Positions 48,610 to 58,400 of a DNA stretch of 64,000 nucleotides are shown here, piece after piece. Below the pieces are notes generated by a model. The model saw only the letters and a list, made by a program, of their open reading frames with translations, did not search any database and was not told the DNA's origin. Numbering within the stretch: the first letter of the stretch is position 1; each line of letters begins with the position of its first letter. Source of the stretch: Zhengitettix transpicula (Eukaryota; Arthropoda; Insecta; Orthoptera; Tetrigidae); the NCBI GenBank assembly GCA_037074705.1, contig CM073591.1, positions 31,352,587 through 31,416,586 on the forward strand. Direction: 5' to 3'. Both the position numbers and the translations under genes were made by a program.

Positions 48610-48835
48610 TAGATGTAAAAGCGAAATACAGATAAAATTAAGTGATGATATAAATACTACACATCGTTTATAGGATCCTTGTCCCTTTCGTTAGGTGATT
48701 GGAAAAAAACACGAGAGCCAGAAGAGACACCGGCAGAAATACAGCTCAACTGACGGAAGGGACAAGGATGTGTGGTATTTATATCATCACTTAATTTTAT
48801 CTGTATTTGGCTACTTTATCAATTTATTATGTTTT
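48610..48835. mobile_element. Family M foldback MITE
   Basis: Left: AAATACAGATAAAATTAAGT, GATATAAATACTACACATCG, GGATCCTTGTCCCTTTCGTT. Right: GAAGGGACAAGGATGTGTGG, TATTTATATCATCACTTAAT, TTATCTGTATTTGGCTAC. The right arm has lost the CCCAGAAACGT block. Confidence 0.82.
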
Positions 48836-50394
48836 ATGCAGTCGTATATTATTCTCATTTTAGTAGATGACAGTGTGACGAAAAGCCCAAAGCTCAATAT
48901 TTTTATGAACAAATATATGAGACTGTTTTAACTTGTTTCAAATGTAGAAATTATAGGTAAATAGGGAGATAAGACGATTACAGAGTAGGCGAAAGAGCGA
49001 ATGAAGTGTTATGCTGATGAAATACCAATCTAACAAGCGGGGGGGGGGGGGGGGGGGAGAAGAGAAGAGACCCCTAAAGTTTTGAAAAATAAAATAAATA
49101 TTTACTAGTTTACATGTTGGGACTATAAAATTTTACTATATTGTTAACTTCTAAATGCGGGTTTTATTTATCGGTTTAAATTAGATAAAAATAAGATAAT
49201 TTAATTCATATTAGTTTAATGGAAAAAAATTAAATATTAAAATTGATTGTTTGGATACATAACAATTTACTCAGGGTCATTGGTGGGGAGAACAATTACG
49301 AGTATATATTTAAATTACCCTATTCGGAAAATTTAGCAACCTGGTAATGTAATACTTGGCAAAAAAAAATTATAACGATCCCGTGAAATAAAATCCCCAA
49401 CCATAAGTTAATAATAATAATATAAAAATTTACAGGGTATTAAAACCATCAGGAGGAAGACTACGCGGACAATCGTTGATTAAATTGAGATCTACTGTAG
49501 TTAACAGCGATTTAAACATTTTAAATTAGTATTCGTCTCAGAGTGAAAAAAAATATGTTGAATTATTCTTCGTTTGTAATTTTTAAAAACATTTGACTTA
49601 AGTGGGAGAATATTTATTCACTAAATGCGCGTGTTGAAAATAACTCACAACTTTAATTGCATAAGGGTGTAGTATTTCGCTGAGTTTCCTACTCTTTACA
49701 TTCACTCCATCTCTAATTAGGGGAATTACCAGAATGCGTCCAACGTACTTCATTTTTATGGAATTACTTAATTTGACTAATGAAACATAATGGGAATACA
49801 AACAATAAATGGAAAACAATGACAATATTTATCGTACAAAAAGTGGATTCAGCAGATTGACACCAAGGGGAAAATATTAAGCTTTCGAAACGGTCACTGA
49901 AAACCAGTTTTGGAGTTCCACTGTTCGGGTTTCAGTAACTCCACAGTACTTCAATTTTTTTTAATAAATTATAATCAAATGCCTTGGAAAATAGGGCACA
50001 ATTATCACAAGAATACTAATCAATCAAATAACTCTATCAAAGAATTATAAATATATATTTTAACTATCATAATGGTCAATGTACTTGCTATTTAAAATCA
50101 GAGTTATTTGTTAATAAAACATACTAAGTACATACGATTGAAATCAAGTTTAGAATAAAGTTTCACAGTAACTACAGATTAAAATATAAATGTTATTGTA
50201 ATAAGAAAGTAAATAACGATTCCTGAAACTATGTACGAAAGGAACTTTAAACTCAATCAGGAAAATTAAGCCACAACCAAGTCCTCGGTTATCAGTAAGA
50301 AGATTTATTACTCGCTGGTCAACATTACATTTTGTCTAAAAGGGAATGTCATCGTATTTACATTCATCATAGCTGGATATTATTTTATGTAAGG
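48836..50394. other. Unassigned AT-rich stretch with G-run
   Basis: An uninterrupted G19 run at 49039-49057 is followed by AGAAGAGAAGAGA. Otherwise low-complexity AT-rich DNA with no gene. A 75-codon minus frame (49598-49825) is unsupported. Confidence 0.45.
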
Positions 50395-50450
50395 AAACAG
50401 TCAACCTGATTATGATGGCGGAGCTTGCCGTCGAAACGTTGATATTTAAC
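50395..50450 (+). repeat. Hairpin-GAAACGTTG repeat fragment
   Basis: CTGATTATGATGGC... with GATGGC (50414-50419) pairing GCCGTC (50427-50432) over a 7-nt loop (6 bp with one G-T pair), followed immediately by GAAACGTTGA. It belongs with the similar repeats at 6.8, 25.2, 42.7, 45.7 and 57.1 kb. Confidence 0.6.
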
Positions 50451-50625
50451 AAACCATTGGCCCTGATTGAGACCAGAGAATTTTATCTATTCCAGTTTGA
50501 AGGTCTGAGGTCTACTCAGAATAAACAATCATAAATATTCCCGAACTGAATTAATATTTCTTTTGGTTTCGGACAATCCTAGTATTTGCATTTTTTCTCA
50601 TTTATTCAGCATCATTTTTACATAT

Positions 50626-51570
50626 TGTAATAATTAAATATAATTGTATGACTGTGGCTAAATAAAAGGAACTATTACGTGAAAACTATTAAACAAGATT
50701 TATTATAAAAATTAAAACACATATAATATACAAAAATATATTTGGGATCTCAGGGTCTTAAACTGGGTTTGATAAATGGCTGAATTTATACAATCAAAAT
50801 TACATTTACCTTTTATGGAAGTTAATGCGTCTGAAACAAAGACGAAATTTGTTGTGGAAGAAATAATACTACAGATTGAATTTAAACAGTTTTAAATTTA
50901 TCAAGAATTAACGATCTCATTTTATCGATATTAAAATAATTAAAGAACGATCTGACTTTTATCTTTTAAAAGTGGTTTACAAATGATTTCAAAGTATTTC
51001 TCTACTTACGGCCGCCCAGGTCTCATTTTAGGTTTTTCGTGCACAAAATTTGGGGATATCACTGATTCTAATACTCACAGACTCTAAATGTCAACAAATT
51101 CTAATTGGCGTAGTTTGTTAGTTGGTCTAACACAAATTGGTAGGTTCTCGATGCTTTACTCCAACCTGGATTTGCAGATCTCGTAACTTTAGTTGAAAAG
51201 GTCCTTCATTGGTTTGTCTATGGCCAGCATGATAAATTTTTGCTCGACCACCGAATACAACATTAGTTGCACTCTCTCCTTCCCGACTGAAGATTGCTTT
51301 ACTTTTCAATATTTTAGAGCATGTTTGTAACTGGACCTCATTCTTTCGTTCTGGCTGCCCCACTGTAAAGCTTTAGAACTGTTCGCTGTCCGTTGCCCAA
51401 CTGTAAAACTTCGTCTCTTAGATTTTGAGCGCGTAAACTCTCTCAACTGCCCAACAATGTTTTCTTTGCCTCGCCGGATTGTTGCGGCGTCCGCTCTATA
51501 TCCACTAATAATAAGTCCTCTACAATCCAACTTTCCAATTAGAGCAATGTCTTAATTACCAATTACTACA
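50626..51570 (-). mobile_element. Solo-LTR-like repeat, copy 2 (inverted)
   Basis: Plus-strand edges TGTAATAATTAAATAT and CCAATTACTACA, flanked by ATAT (50622-50625 and 51571-51574). It is the reverse complement of the repeat at 40450-41330, with shared words such as CCTTCATTGGTTTGTCTATG and CTCTCCTTCCCGACTGAAGA. It is about 65 bp longer, with an extra 5' block near 51360-51420. Minus-strand frames of 78 and 74 codons lie inside; they are not recognisable as gag or pol. Confidence 0.6.
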
Positions 51571-52289
51571 ATATATTATATAATTTTAAATTTATATCCA
51601 AAATTACTTTCAAAACAGACGTAAATTTTTCACTACTTACTATTTGATGCATTAACGTCTTTATATATCATTTTTAACGAATATATTGTATTTTCTAAAT
51701 TATATTTTGCCCACTTTCGGCTTTAATAATTGTTCTAGTTCTAAAACGTCGTTTAAAATTTGAAAAACAAAATAGTTATTGCGATGATCCAGTGTGAATT
51801 TTTACTTAATTGTACAAAATCTTTTGACAGTATTTTACTATCTTCGTTATTATTAACGGCCGATACTTCACGATGTAAACATAAGATTATTTATCTGTAT
51901 TTAACATTAAGGATGAATGTTAACAGTAAAAGTATTTTTATTCTGTGTTACGATGCAGGGACCACAACCAATAAACGATTCATCAGAAGTCAAAGAGTCA
52001 TAATTTCTGAGGAAAGTTTTACTCGTGTGAAAACCACTGTTATGTTATGTGGAAAAAAGTCTGACAACTAATTTTTCCATTAGTAAATCAGTGAGGTTTG
52101 TTATCTATAATTATACGGTAACGTTCCTCTCGTCATTGTCTGTCCTCGGGTAGGAATTTTTATTTTAATCTTTAATCCTCATATTGATAAAATTTCAACC
52201 GAATAAATTCTTAATTTAAAGGATTTTACCTAGAGTCTTTTATATAAGTAATTAATTCTCTGGATATTTCCGATCTTCCCTGCTGTTCG
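51571..52289. other. Unassigned AT-rich stretch
   Basis: A 103-codon plus frame (51760-52071) shows no recognisable motif. A lone CAGACGTAAATTTTTCAC at about 51616 resembles a family M outer end. Confidence 0.35.
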
Positions 52290-52960
52290 TAACATTAATT
52301 AAACGCGGCGTTCTGTTTTCTGGAGTGACATCCGTGACCTCGTTGCCAGTTACCTTTGCGTCGTGGAAAGCGGCTTACAAAAACGTGGTTGACTTCGGGG
52401 TGTGGTGAAATACGAAAAATATTTACGGAGATCCGAATGCGAGACTGACTTTGTGTAGGCAAAGGCAGGGGGCTAATCATTAGCGATATGGACTTTTCCG
52501 CCCGCCCGCCCGCACGCCCTTTTTATTCGCGAAACACAAAACCGCGATGTCATTAGATTATTTGCGTCTGTTAATTCCTTTGTTTGTACTTGCGAGTCGA
52601 GGCGAGGCGAGCATACCAGTTAACCAGCTTTCCACGCAGATTTACGATGACGGCTTTGTGGGCACATCTTAATACCTTCCATTACAGGAAGCACGGATCT
52701 GATAAAATCCGGCCTTCATTAAGCCTCTAATGTAATTTAAGCGGCTGTGATGAAAACATGCAGATTAAAAATGTCAGGTATTAAGTTCAATGACAAAACA
52801 GACTAGCCGAATAATTACGGGGGGAAAAAAACCGCGTTAACATTAATTACAAGGTTTTATTTGAAACATGGAGAAATTATCCGGCTCCTTGTTCATGATT
52901 TCCTTCATATTAATACGATACGTGGCGAAAGGAAATTACTTTTTCCTTCCCATTTTTCCT
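52290..52960. promoter_or_regulatory. Candidate conserved noncoding / regulatory island
   Basis: Repeat-free, GC-rich in parts (CCCGCCCGCCCGCACGCCC near 52502), with CATTAATTAAACGCGG, GTCATTAGATTATTTGCG, CTGTTAATTCC, CGAATAATTACGG and CATTAATTACAAGG. There is a short GAGGCGAGGCGAG direct repeat. No significant frame. Same texture as the islands at 23.4 and 34.6 kb. Confidence 0.4.
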
Positions 52961-53214
52961 TAAAGACGTCGTGACAAAAGTGTGAGATACGAAAAATGTG
53001 ACTTTTACACATTACTGAAGAAAGAAACTTTTTTTTTTTAATTTTATGAGCAGTATTAAGATGAGTCCGCTTTTTTGCGGTGATATATACAAATTATCAT
53101 TCAACTGTTCCCAAACTTTTGATATTTCGAAAATGAAGAGCATATTTCAAAATTTATATTTGTAACTATCTGCGTGACGGCGTTTCCCGCGCACTTATTT
53201 ATATAAACCCCGAA
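52961..53214. other. AT-rich filler
   Basis: Nothing recognised. Confidence 0.35.
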
Positions 53215-53297
53215 GAAGTATTTAAATACCATACAATGTTAGAAGTAAGCTACAGCTGGATATAAGGCGAAGTTGGAAATTCTTTAAAAATATATTT
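53215..53297. mobile_element. Left arm of a family M MITE, interrupted by a LINE
   Basis: TATTTAAATACCATACAATG-TTAGAAGTAAG resembles the family M left arm (ATATAAATACCACACAACG-TTTCTGGAA). The matching right half resumes at 54627 after the LINE, so the LINE probably landed inside this MITE. Confidence 0.5.
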
Positions 53298-54639
53298 AGT
53301 GTGCAGTTGTAATTCCTTCGACACCAATAACTCGTGCATTGGTGCCTTTCTAGATGCAGAAAAAGCTTTTGATAAAGTACACCACCAATCTCTACTTTCC
53401 AAAATCAAAGACCCACTTAATGATTCCCTCTTCAGAATCCTTACGAATTATCTTACTAACCGCTCCTTCTCTGTCAAATTTATCAATACCATTTCAAATT
53501 CCTACCCTATTTCCTCTGGCGTCCCCCAAGGCAGCATCCTAGGGCCCTTTCCTCTTCAACCTCTATTTTCACGACATACCTCAAAACCTATCTACTAAAA
53601 AAGTACTTTTTGCAGATGACCTTGCCATACTCCTTCAAACATCCTCTCTAGATCGGGCTCTAAAAAATGGAGAATAAAAATAAACCCTACCAAATCCACA
53701 ATAATTCCCTTCACCCTTCAAATCAAACATTCCCTCAACCACTCCTTCTTTCTCAATGGCACCAAAATACATATCCAACAAACTACACCATACCTAGGCG
53801 TTATCCTTGATTCCAAATTATTATGGAAACCTCACATAGCCCACATTACCTCCAGAATCAGCAACAAAATAAAACAACTCTTCCCTCTTATCAGCAGAAA
53901 ATCTCCCATATCCCTTAGCACCAAAAGACTCCTCTATCTATCCCTAATCCGCCCCATATGGTCGTATTCATGTGCCTATGCACTGCCTATTCCCACTCCA
54001 ACAAAATACAAACCAAACAAAACAAAATTCTCCGTTTAATATCAAATTCCCCTTGGTACCTTCGCAACTCAGTTATCCACAAAGACCTTGAAATTCCCCT
54101 AATCCTTGCCATAATTCAGAAATCTACCAAGTCCTTAATAAATAGCTCTATCAACCATCCAAATCCCACCATTGAGCTACTCTACAGTAACCCACCCCCT
54201 CCTTCACAAAATCGCAGACTAAACCGTAAACTTCCAATTGACATCATCCCCCCCCCCTAAATCACTCTGGAATTACCTAACTCTAGCCCCTCCTACCAAC
54301 TGGCACTACATACTCCCTAAATATCCGCTCTTCCCATCTGCCCCCATAACCTCCTTAACGCTTCAAACATGTAGTTTCCCCAATGACCAGATTGATCGCG
54401 AACATCGTGCTTGTTATATGTTATTAAACAAGTTAATCTGCTTCTCTCGTCTCTAACTTGGAATGACAAGGGTCACATCCAAGACCATAAGTTTACATGT
54501 AAAATATTTATAAATTGTAAATACATTGTTATTTGTTAATTTTTACAATGGTAAATACTGTAAATATTATTATCGCAACTGTAAAGTCTCCGGACTAAAA
54601 GTTAACTTAAATAATAATAATAAAAAAGTGTGCAGTTGT
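53298..54639 (+). mobile_element. 5'-truncated Jockey-clade LINE with 13-bp duplication
   Basis: Encodes the C-terminal half of a reverse transcriptase. Motif A: FLDAEKAFDKVHH. Motif B: SGVPQGSILGP. Motif C: LFADDLAIL (shifted frame). Later: YLGVILDSKLLWKPHI, LYLSLIRPIW and QNKILRLISNSPWYLRN, characteristic of the Jockey clade. The 3' end is an (AATA/TAA)n tail at about 54610-54627. AGTGTGCAGTTGT is duplicated at 53298-53310 and 54627-54639. Endonuclease and ORF1 are missing through 5' truncation. A few frameshifts and stops make it dead but fairly young. Confidence 0.94.
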
Positions 54640-54790
54640 GTTTCTCTAGGCTCTTCTTACCACATGATGAAAGGGGCAAGGATTCCAGAAACGTTGGGTG
54701 GTATTTATATTATCACATTTTTGTCTGTATTGGCTATCTTTATTATTCATTATTTTTAATCCGACGTAATTTCTTTCATTTTAAAAATAT
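54627..54790. mobile_element. Right half of the family M MITE split by the LINE
   Basis: GTGCAGTTGTGTTTCTCTAG, CACATGATGAAAGGGGCAAG, CCAGAAACGTTGGGTGGTAT, TTTTGTCTGTATTGGCTATC and the outer end AATCCGACGTAATTTCTTTC. The first bases overlap the LINE target duplication. Confidence 0.82.
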
Positions 54791-54969
54791 TTTTTTGTTT
54801 TTCATAATGGGTTTCGAGAATTTACCGACTTGCAGAAAGAAACCATAAAGTGTCATCCAACTAGGAAATTTAAGAATAGTTTATTTTGATGCTTAATTTT
54901 ATGTGGTTAAAAACTGTATACTTTAAAAATAAGTAGAATTTTAGCTAAATAAAATTATTGAAATAAAAG

Positions 54970-55235
54970 GAAAATTTTACGGTCTGGATTGAAAATTAAT
55001 AATGAGAAAGACAGCCAAATACGGACGAAAGAAGTGATAATATAAATATCACACAACGTTTCTGGAGGTCTTGTGCAGAAAATATTTAAGAACCGAGAGA
55101 GACACAACTGCCAAAAAACTAGTCAGTTAATGCTACTTCTGCACCTGAATAAATGGGACAAGGGTTCCGGAAACGCTGTGTCGTATTTATATAATCACTT
55201 CTTTTGTCTGTATTACGCTATCTTTCTTATTATAA
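54970..55235. mobile_element. Family M foldback MITE
   Basis: Left: CGGTCTGGATTGAAAATTAA, ACAGCCAAATACGGACG, CACACAACGTTTCTGGAGGT, GAGACACAACTGCC. Right: GCACCTGAATAAATGGGACA, TTCCGGAAACGCTGTGTCG, TTATATAATCACTTC, GTCTGTATTACGCTATC. It lies about 180 bp from the split copy, so the two may have inserted independently. Confidence 0.85.
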
Positions 55236-55639
55236 AATAAAATTATTGCTGTATGCCTACGGAACGCGTCTTTGACCACCGGCAGCGTAGGAAACGACTT
55301 CTGAGACGCCATTTTTGTGAAATCAAAAACAACAGCGCCGTTAAAGGTCTTTATAAAATGGAGGTTTCAAACTTTGAACCTTTCTCTATCAAGTCCAGTT
55401 GTTCTATATTTTACAGATGTTGATGAATTGAATTTCTGTTTGAAAGATCCGGTATTTGGGTCCAATTTCGTATATGACAACGACCAGTAATGTTATACCG
55501 AACTTCTTACAGGTGTCATGGGAAAGTAGCAGCGTGTTACGTGCTGAGATAATGATGTTTATAAGGATACGGACATCTCACTCGCGATCAAAGAATTAAA
55601 AGGAGACAAAAAAAAGAAGTACTTTAAAAAGCACGTGGA
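55236..55639. other. Unassigned stretch
   Basis: No gene or repeat recognised. Confidence 0.35.
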
Positions 55640-56000
55640 AAATTTTCCAATCAAAAAGGGGGAGCTACGAGAACCGAAACTTCAATTGCTCCCTCGTTAT
55701 GAAACGAAAGCAAACAAGCGCCGGCTAATTTAACCCATAAAACCGTTGCCGTGTTATGCAAATGTTTTTGGCAAACTTGGCCGGGCAATTGTGTGTAATA
55801 CAGGGTTTTACAAGAGCAGGAGGCAGTCTCGGTTTTCTCCCGCATCGAACAATGCCGAACAGGAAAAAGAAGAGTTAGCTGGCAGTGGATGAATAGCAAG
55901 GCTGGCTTCTGATTTGGGAGTCACGTAGCGCAGGCAGGATTACCGACCTCGCTTCATCCCAGAGTCCTTCATAACGTTCCTGTACCCAGCTCACACAATA
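55640..56000. promoter_or_regulatory. Candidate regulatory island
   Basis: Repeat-free, with higher GC. It contains an octamer-like TTATGCAAATG (about 55754-55764) and GCCGGCTAATTTAACCC. An 82-codon minus frame (55651-55899) has no recognisable domain. Supported only by composition and these motif-like words. Confidence 0.35.
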
Positions 56001-56160
56001 AATGTTCTAATACACGGTGCAATTGACCGCTTTCCTCTAGGGAAACAATTATCAGAAATTTGAGCGTTCAGAAAGGAAGTCAAGTTGTCGAGTGATCCTT
56101 ACCAACATTCTATACTACCACATGCGACTGACAAGGACGCATTCAGAGTTTCTCCTGATG

Positions 56161-56408
56161 TACGAGGGTGGTCTGAAAAGTTTCCGACCCAACAATGATA
56201 GAAATTTTTTTTTTAATTTTAATTTAATTTAATTTTTCAACTTAGTCTCCTTGTAACTCTACACACTTCTATCAGCGATGGCACCATCTATGTAACCCGT
56301 CAAAAAAGTAATAAAAAATTGAAGTATTTCCCGGTTTAGTTGTTCAAAAAGTACTCGGCGTTTACCTCTGCAAAATAATAGTCGTAAACTTTTCAGACCA
56401 CCCTCGTA
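56161..56408. mobile_element. Mariner-type MITE with intact ends
   Basis: Inverted termini CGAGGGTGGTCTGAAAAGTT (56163 onward) and AAACTTTTCAGACCACCCTC (ending 56406 with G), each next to TA (56161-56162, 56407-56408), the mariner target duplication. The body is 244 bp. Minus-strand text LTGYIDGAIADRSV in a 73-codon frame may be a relic of the parental element. Also holds a (TTTAA)n patch near 56213-56236. Deletion derivative, mobilisable only in trans. Confidence 0.9.
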
Positions 56409-56621
56409 TTTCCATTCTGTAAATCTTAGGAGCCTCTTGTTCTCAAGAAACCGTATCGATTTCACCCGCGAATTTAGCAAACTGAATAATAAAAACTGAA
56501 TTCATTCCAAAAATAGTCAAATAAGTACCTGGATATGATATATTGCTTGTTCCATTAAAAACATTGTTTTTAACACAAGATAACTGAAGATAAGAATTAA
56601 TTAACAACTGTCAAACACGTA

Positions 56622-57180
56622 CAAAGAGACCAAAGATATTAAGTCGGAGATCTTAAGTACCCAGATTGATTTAACTAAATTAATATGTGTCACTCTGAAC
56701 ATTAATCAATATTATTTGCGAGATGGATTATAGTTAGGTTCGTCGTAAAGAATTCTGACATGAGTCCAATTAAAGTTGTGATTATGGCGACTGTGTTTCG
56801 TTAAAACTGAATGTTTTTCCTCGGAATTAACCGGATGTTCCTTGATACTGGTTTTTAAAGCGCGCTTAGTTTGGCCAATATAAACTGAATTGCAATCCAT
56901 GCCATATAATGGGTGTCATCAAGATCTAAATGAATTCATTTAACTATAATGCAACAATCATCTCGAAAATTATCAAAATTAGTCTGAATAATAATTTTAA
57001 TCTTAATGTTCAGAGTGGCACGCCTGCAGTTAGTAACATCTATGACATCCTACTGGGTACTTCAGATCTTTGACTACATATCTTTGGTCTGTTTATGTTC
57101 CCGCTTCTATACTTTAGTTTAAGATTAGTACTTGAGAAGGTCTACCAATTGGTAGAAGAAACGTTGTAACGATTTTTTCT
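56622..57180 (-). mobile_element. Penelope-like element fragment between inverted repeats
   Basis: The minus-strand frame 56712-56900 contains CNSVYIGQTKRALKTSIKEH, then KHSRHNHNFNW and EPNYNPSRK. This is the GIY-YIG endonuclease of Penelope-like retroelements. The usual Arg of the R-x-K-E-H block is Ser here, and stops lie upstream, so it is inactive. Arms 56622-56704 and 57003-57093 are inverted relative to each other (GACCAAAGATATT / ATATCTTTGGTC; TCTGAACATTAA / TTAATGTTCAGA). At 57141-57156 the palindrome TCTACCAATTGGTAGA precedes AGAAACGTTG. Confidence 0.8.
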
Positions 57181-57256
57181 TGTTTAGTTTGGCCGTATGT
57201 GGCCAATTATATGCAAAACAAGATAACTCATTTTTCTGTAAATAAAGATTTGTTTA

Positions 57257-57815
57257 TTTTTTTTAGGGCAACAGGCTACATGAGGGTAATCCACGTTGGG
57301 CAACTCCCCTTTAATAGCATAGGAAGGGATTTGGAAAGGGGGGGGGATGCGGAAGGGTAGAGGAAGGTAGCCAAGGGTTACTAGGGCCCCCGGGCTATAT
57401 TTTAAGGATCCTACCCGGCATTCGCCTAAAGAAATGCAGGTAAAACCCTAGAAAAACCTGCATCAGGTAGGTCGGGCATTGGGCACTTGTCCCACGCCCT
57501 TCCGATAGCGGGAGAGGAGTTTGCTGTGGAGACGCAGCATTCCCTTCTCCGTGCCTCGACCAGTTTAGGAGGCAGCTGGCCGACTATTTCAATGGGAATA
57601 GCGAACAACTCTTACCGTATGCCCAAGGTCTGTGACCCCGGAACATACACCTCTCAGAACAAGCCGAGGTGCCTCGGCTTGTGGGAACCTTAGTTAAAAA
57701 AACGGAGAGGAAAAGGCATCCCCAAAGGTAGCCCCTTCGTATCTCTCCTAAAAGGTTCTGCCTGCGAGAGAACATCCCTCGCAGGTATTGCCTGCAAAAG
57801 AATAGCCCTCGCAGA
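57257..57815 (-). mobile_element. Family S copy, full length (reference copy)
   Basis: The clearest complete copy. In element orientation: 5' head with two hairpin units (CTGCGAGGGATGTTCTCTCGCAG-type), CTACCTTTGGGGATGCC, CCGAGGCACCTCGGC hairpin, GGGGTCACAGACCTTGGGC, GGCCAGCTGCCTCCTAAAC, ACCTGATGCAGG (hairpin), CGAATGCCGGGTAGGATCC, CCCTCATGTAGCCTGTTGCC and A8. I see no tRNA, 5S or 7SL head, so it may be a SINE of unusual origin or derive from a LINE 3' region. Frames of 60-68 codons on both strands arise from the repeat and recur in every copy. Confidence 0.92.
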
Positions 57816-57818
57816 CCT

Positions 57819-57824
<6 letters not shown>

Positions 57825-57870
<46 letters not shown>

Positions 57871-58004
57871 GGCAACAGGCTACATGAGGGTGATCCACAT
57901 TGGGCAACTCCCCTTTAATAGCATAGGAAGGGATTGAAAGGGGGGATGCGGAAGGGTAGAGAAAGGTAGCCAAGGGTTAACTAGGGCCCCCGGGCTATGG
58001 TTTA
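57825..58004 (-). mobile_element. Family S copy, strongly truncated, with 44-nt tail
   Basis: T44 at 57825-57868, then AGGGCAACAGGCTACATGAG to CCCGGGCTATGGTTTA. It sits about 10 bp from the head of the previous copy in the same orientation. The very long unbroken tail suggests a recent insertion. The 129-codon minus frame with a Lys run reads through the tail. Confidence 0.9.
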
Positions 58005-58400
58005 GTTACAATTTGTGGTGCTACAGTGCCTGAATATTCTAGAAATCCAGATAACCCTCAACCACCACAAGTTTCAAACGAGTTAAATTACAAAAATATA
58101 GCAGAAAAAATAGTGTTAAGGTTTTCAGTTCCCAACTTGAAACATTCTAACCGAACTAGAAAAAACATTTTATTTGAAACCTGAAATGCCACAATTATAA
58201 CTATATACACTTACATTTACTGATAATATAATAATTATTAGAATTATTAGCACAGCTTGATGAATTTTACACTACACCCAATTTTCGGCCTTGGTGTCCG
58301 GCATTAGAGCACTTTGGCAGGATTTTGTTTGAGAATTTAAGGGAAAAAAAACTATAATCATTTAAGTTTTGGGTATGTCGATTCCATGAAGAGTAAGCAA
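58005..58400. other. Unassigned AT-rich stretch
   Basis: Nothing recognised. Confidence 0.35.

Noticed and set aside
57426..57693. A 'conserved protein' with PKVCDPGTYTSQN found at many loci on one strand and IPIGIVGQLPPKLVE on the other
   Set aside because: It appears only inside family S copies, both strands are open, and the frame breaks differently in each copy. It is repeat DNA read by chance, not a gene family.
57584..57973. 129-codon minus frame with a Lys run
   Set aside because: Reads through the 44-nt tail joining two family S copies.
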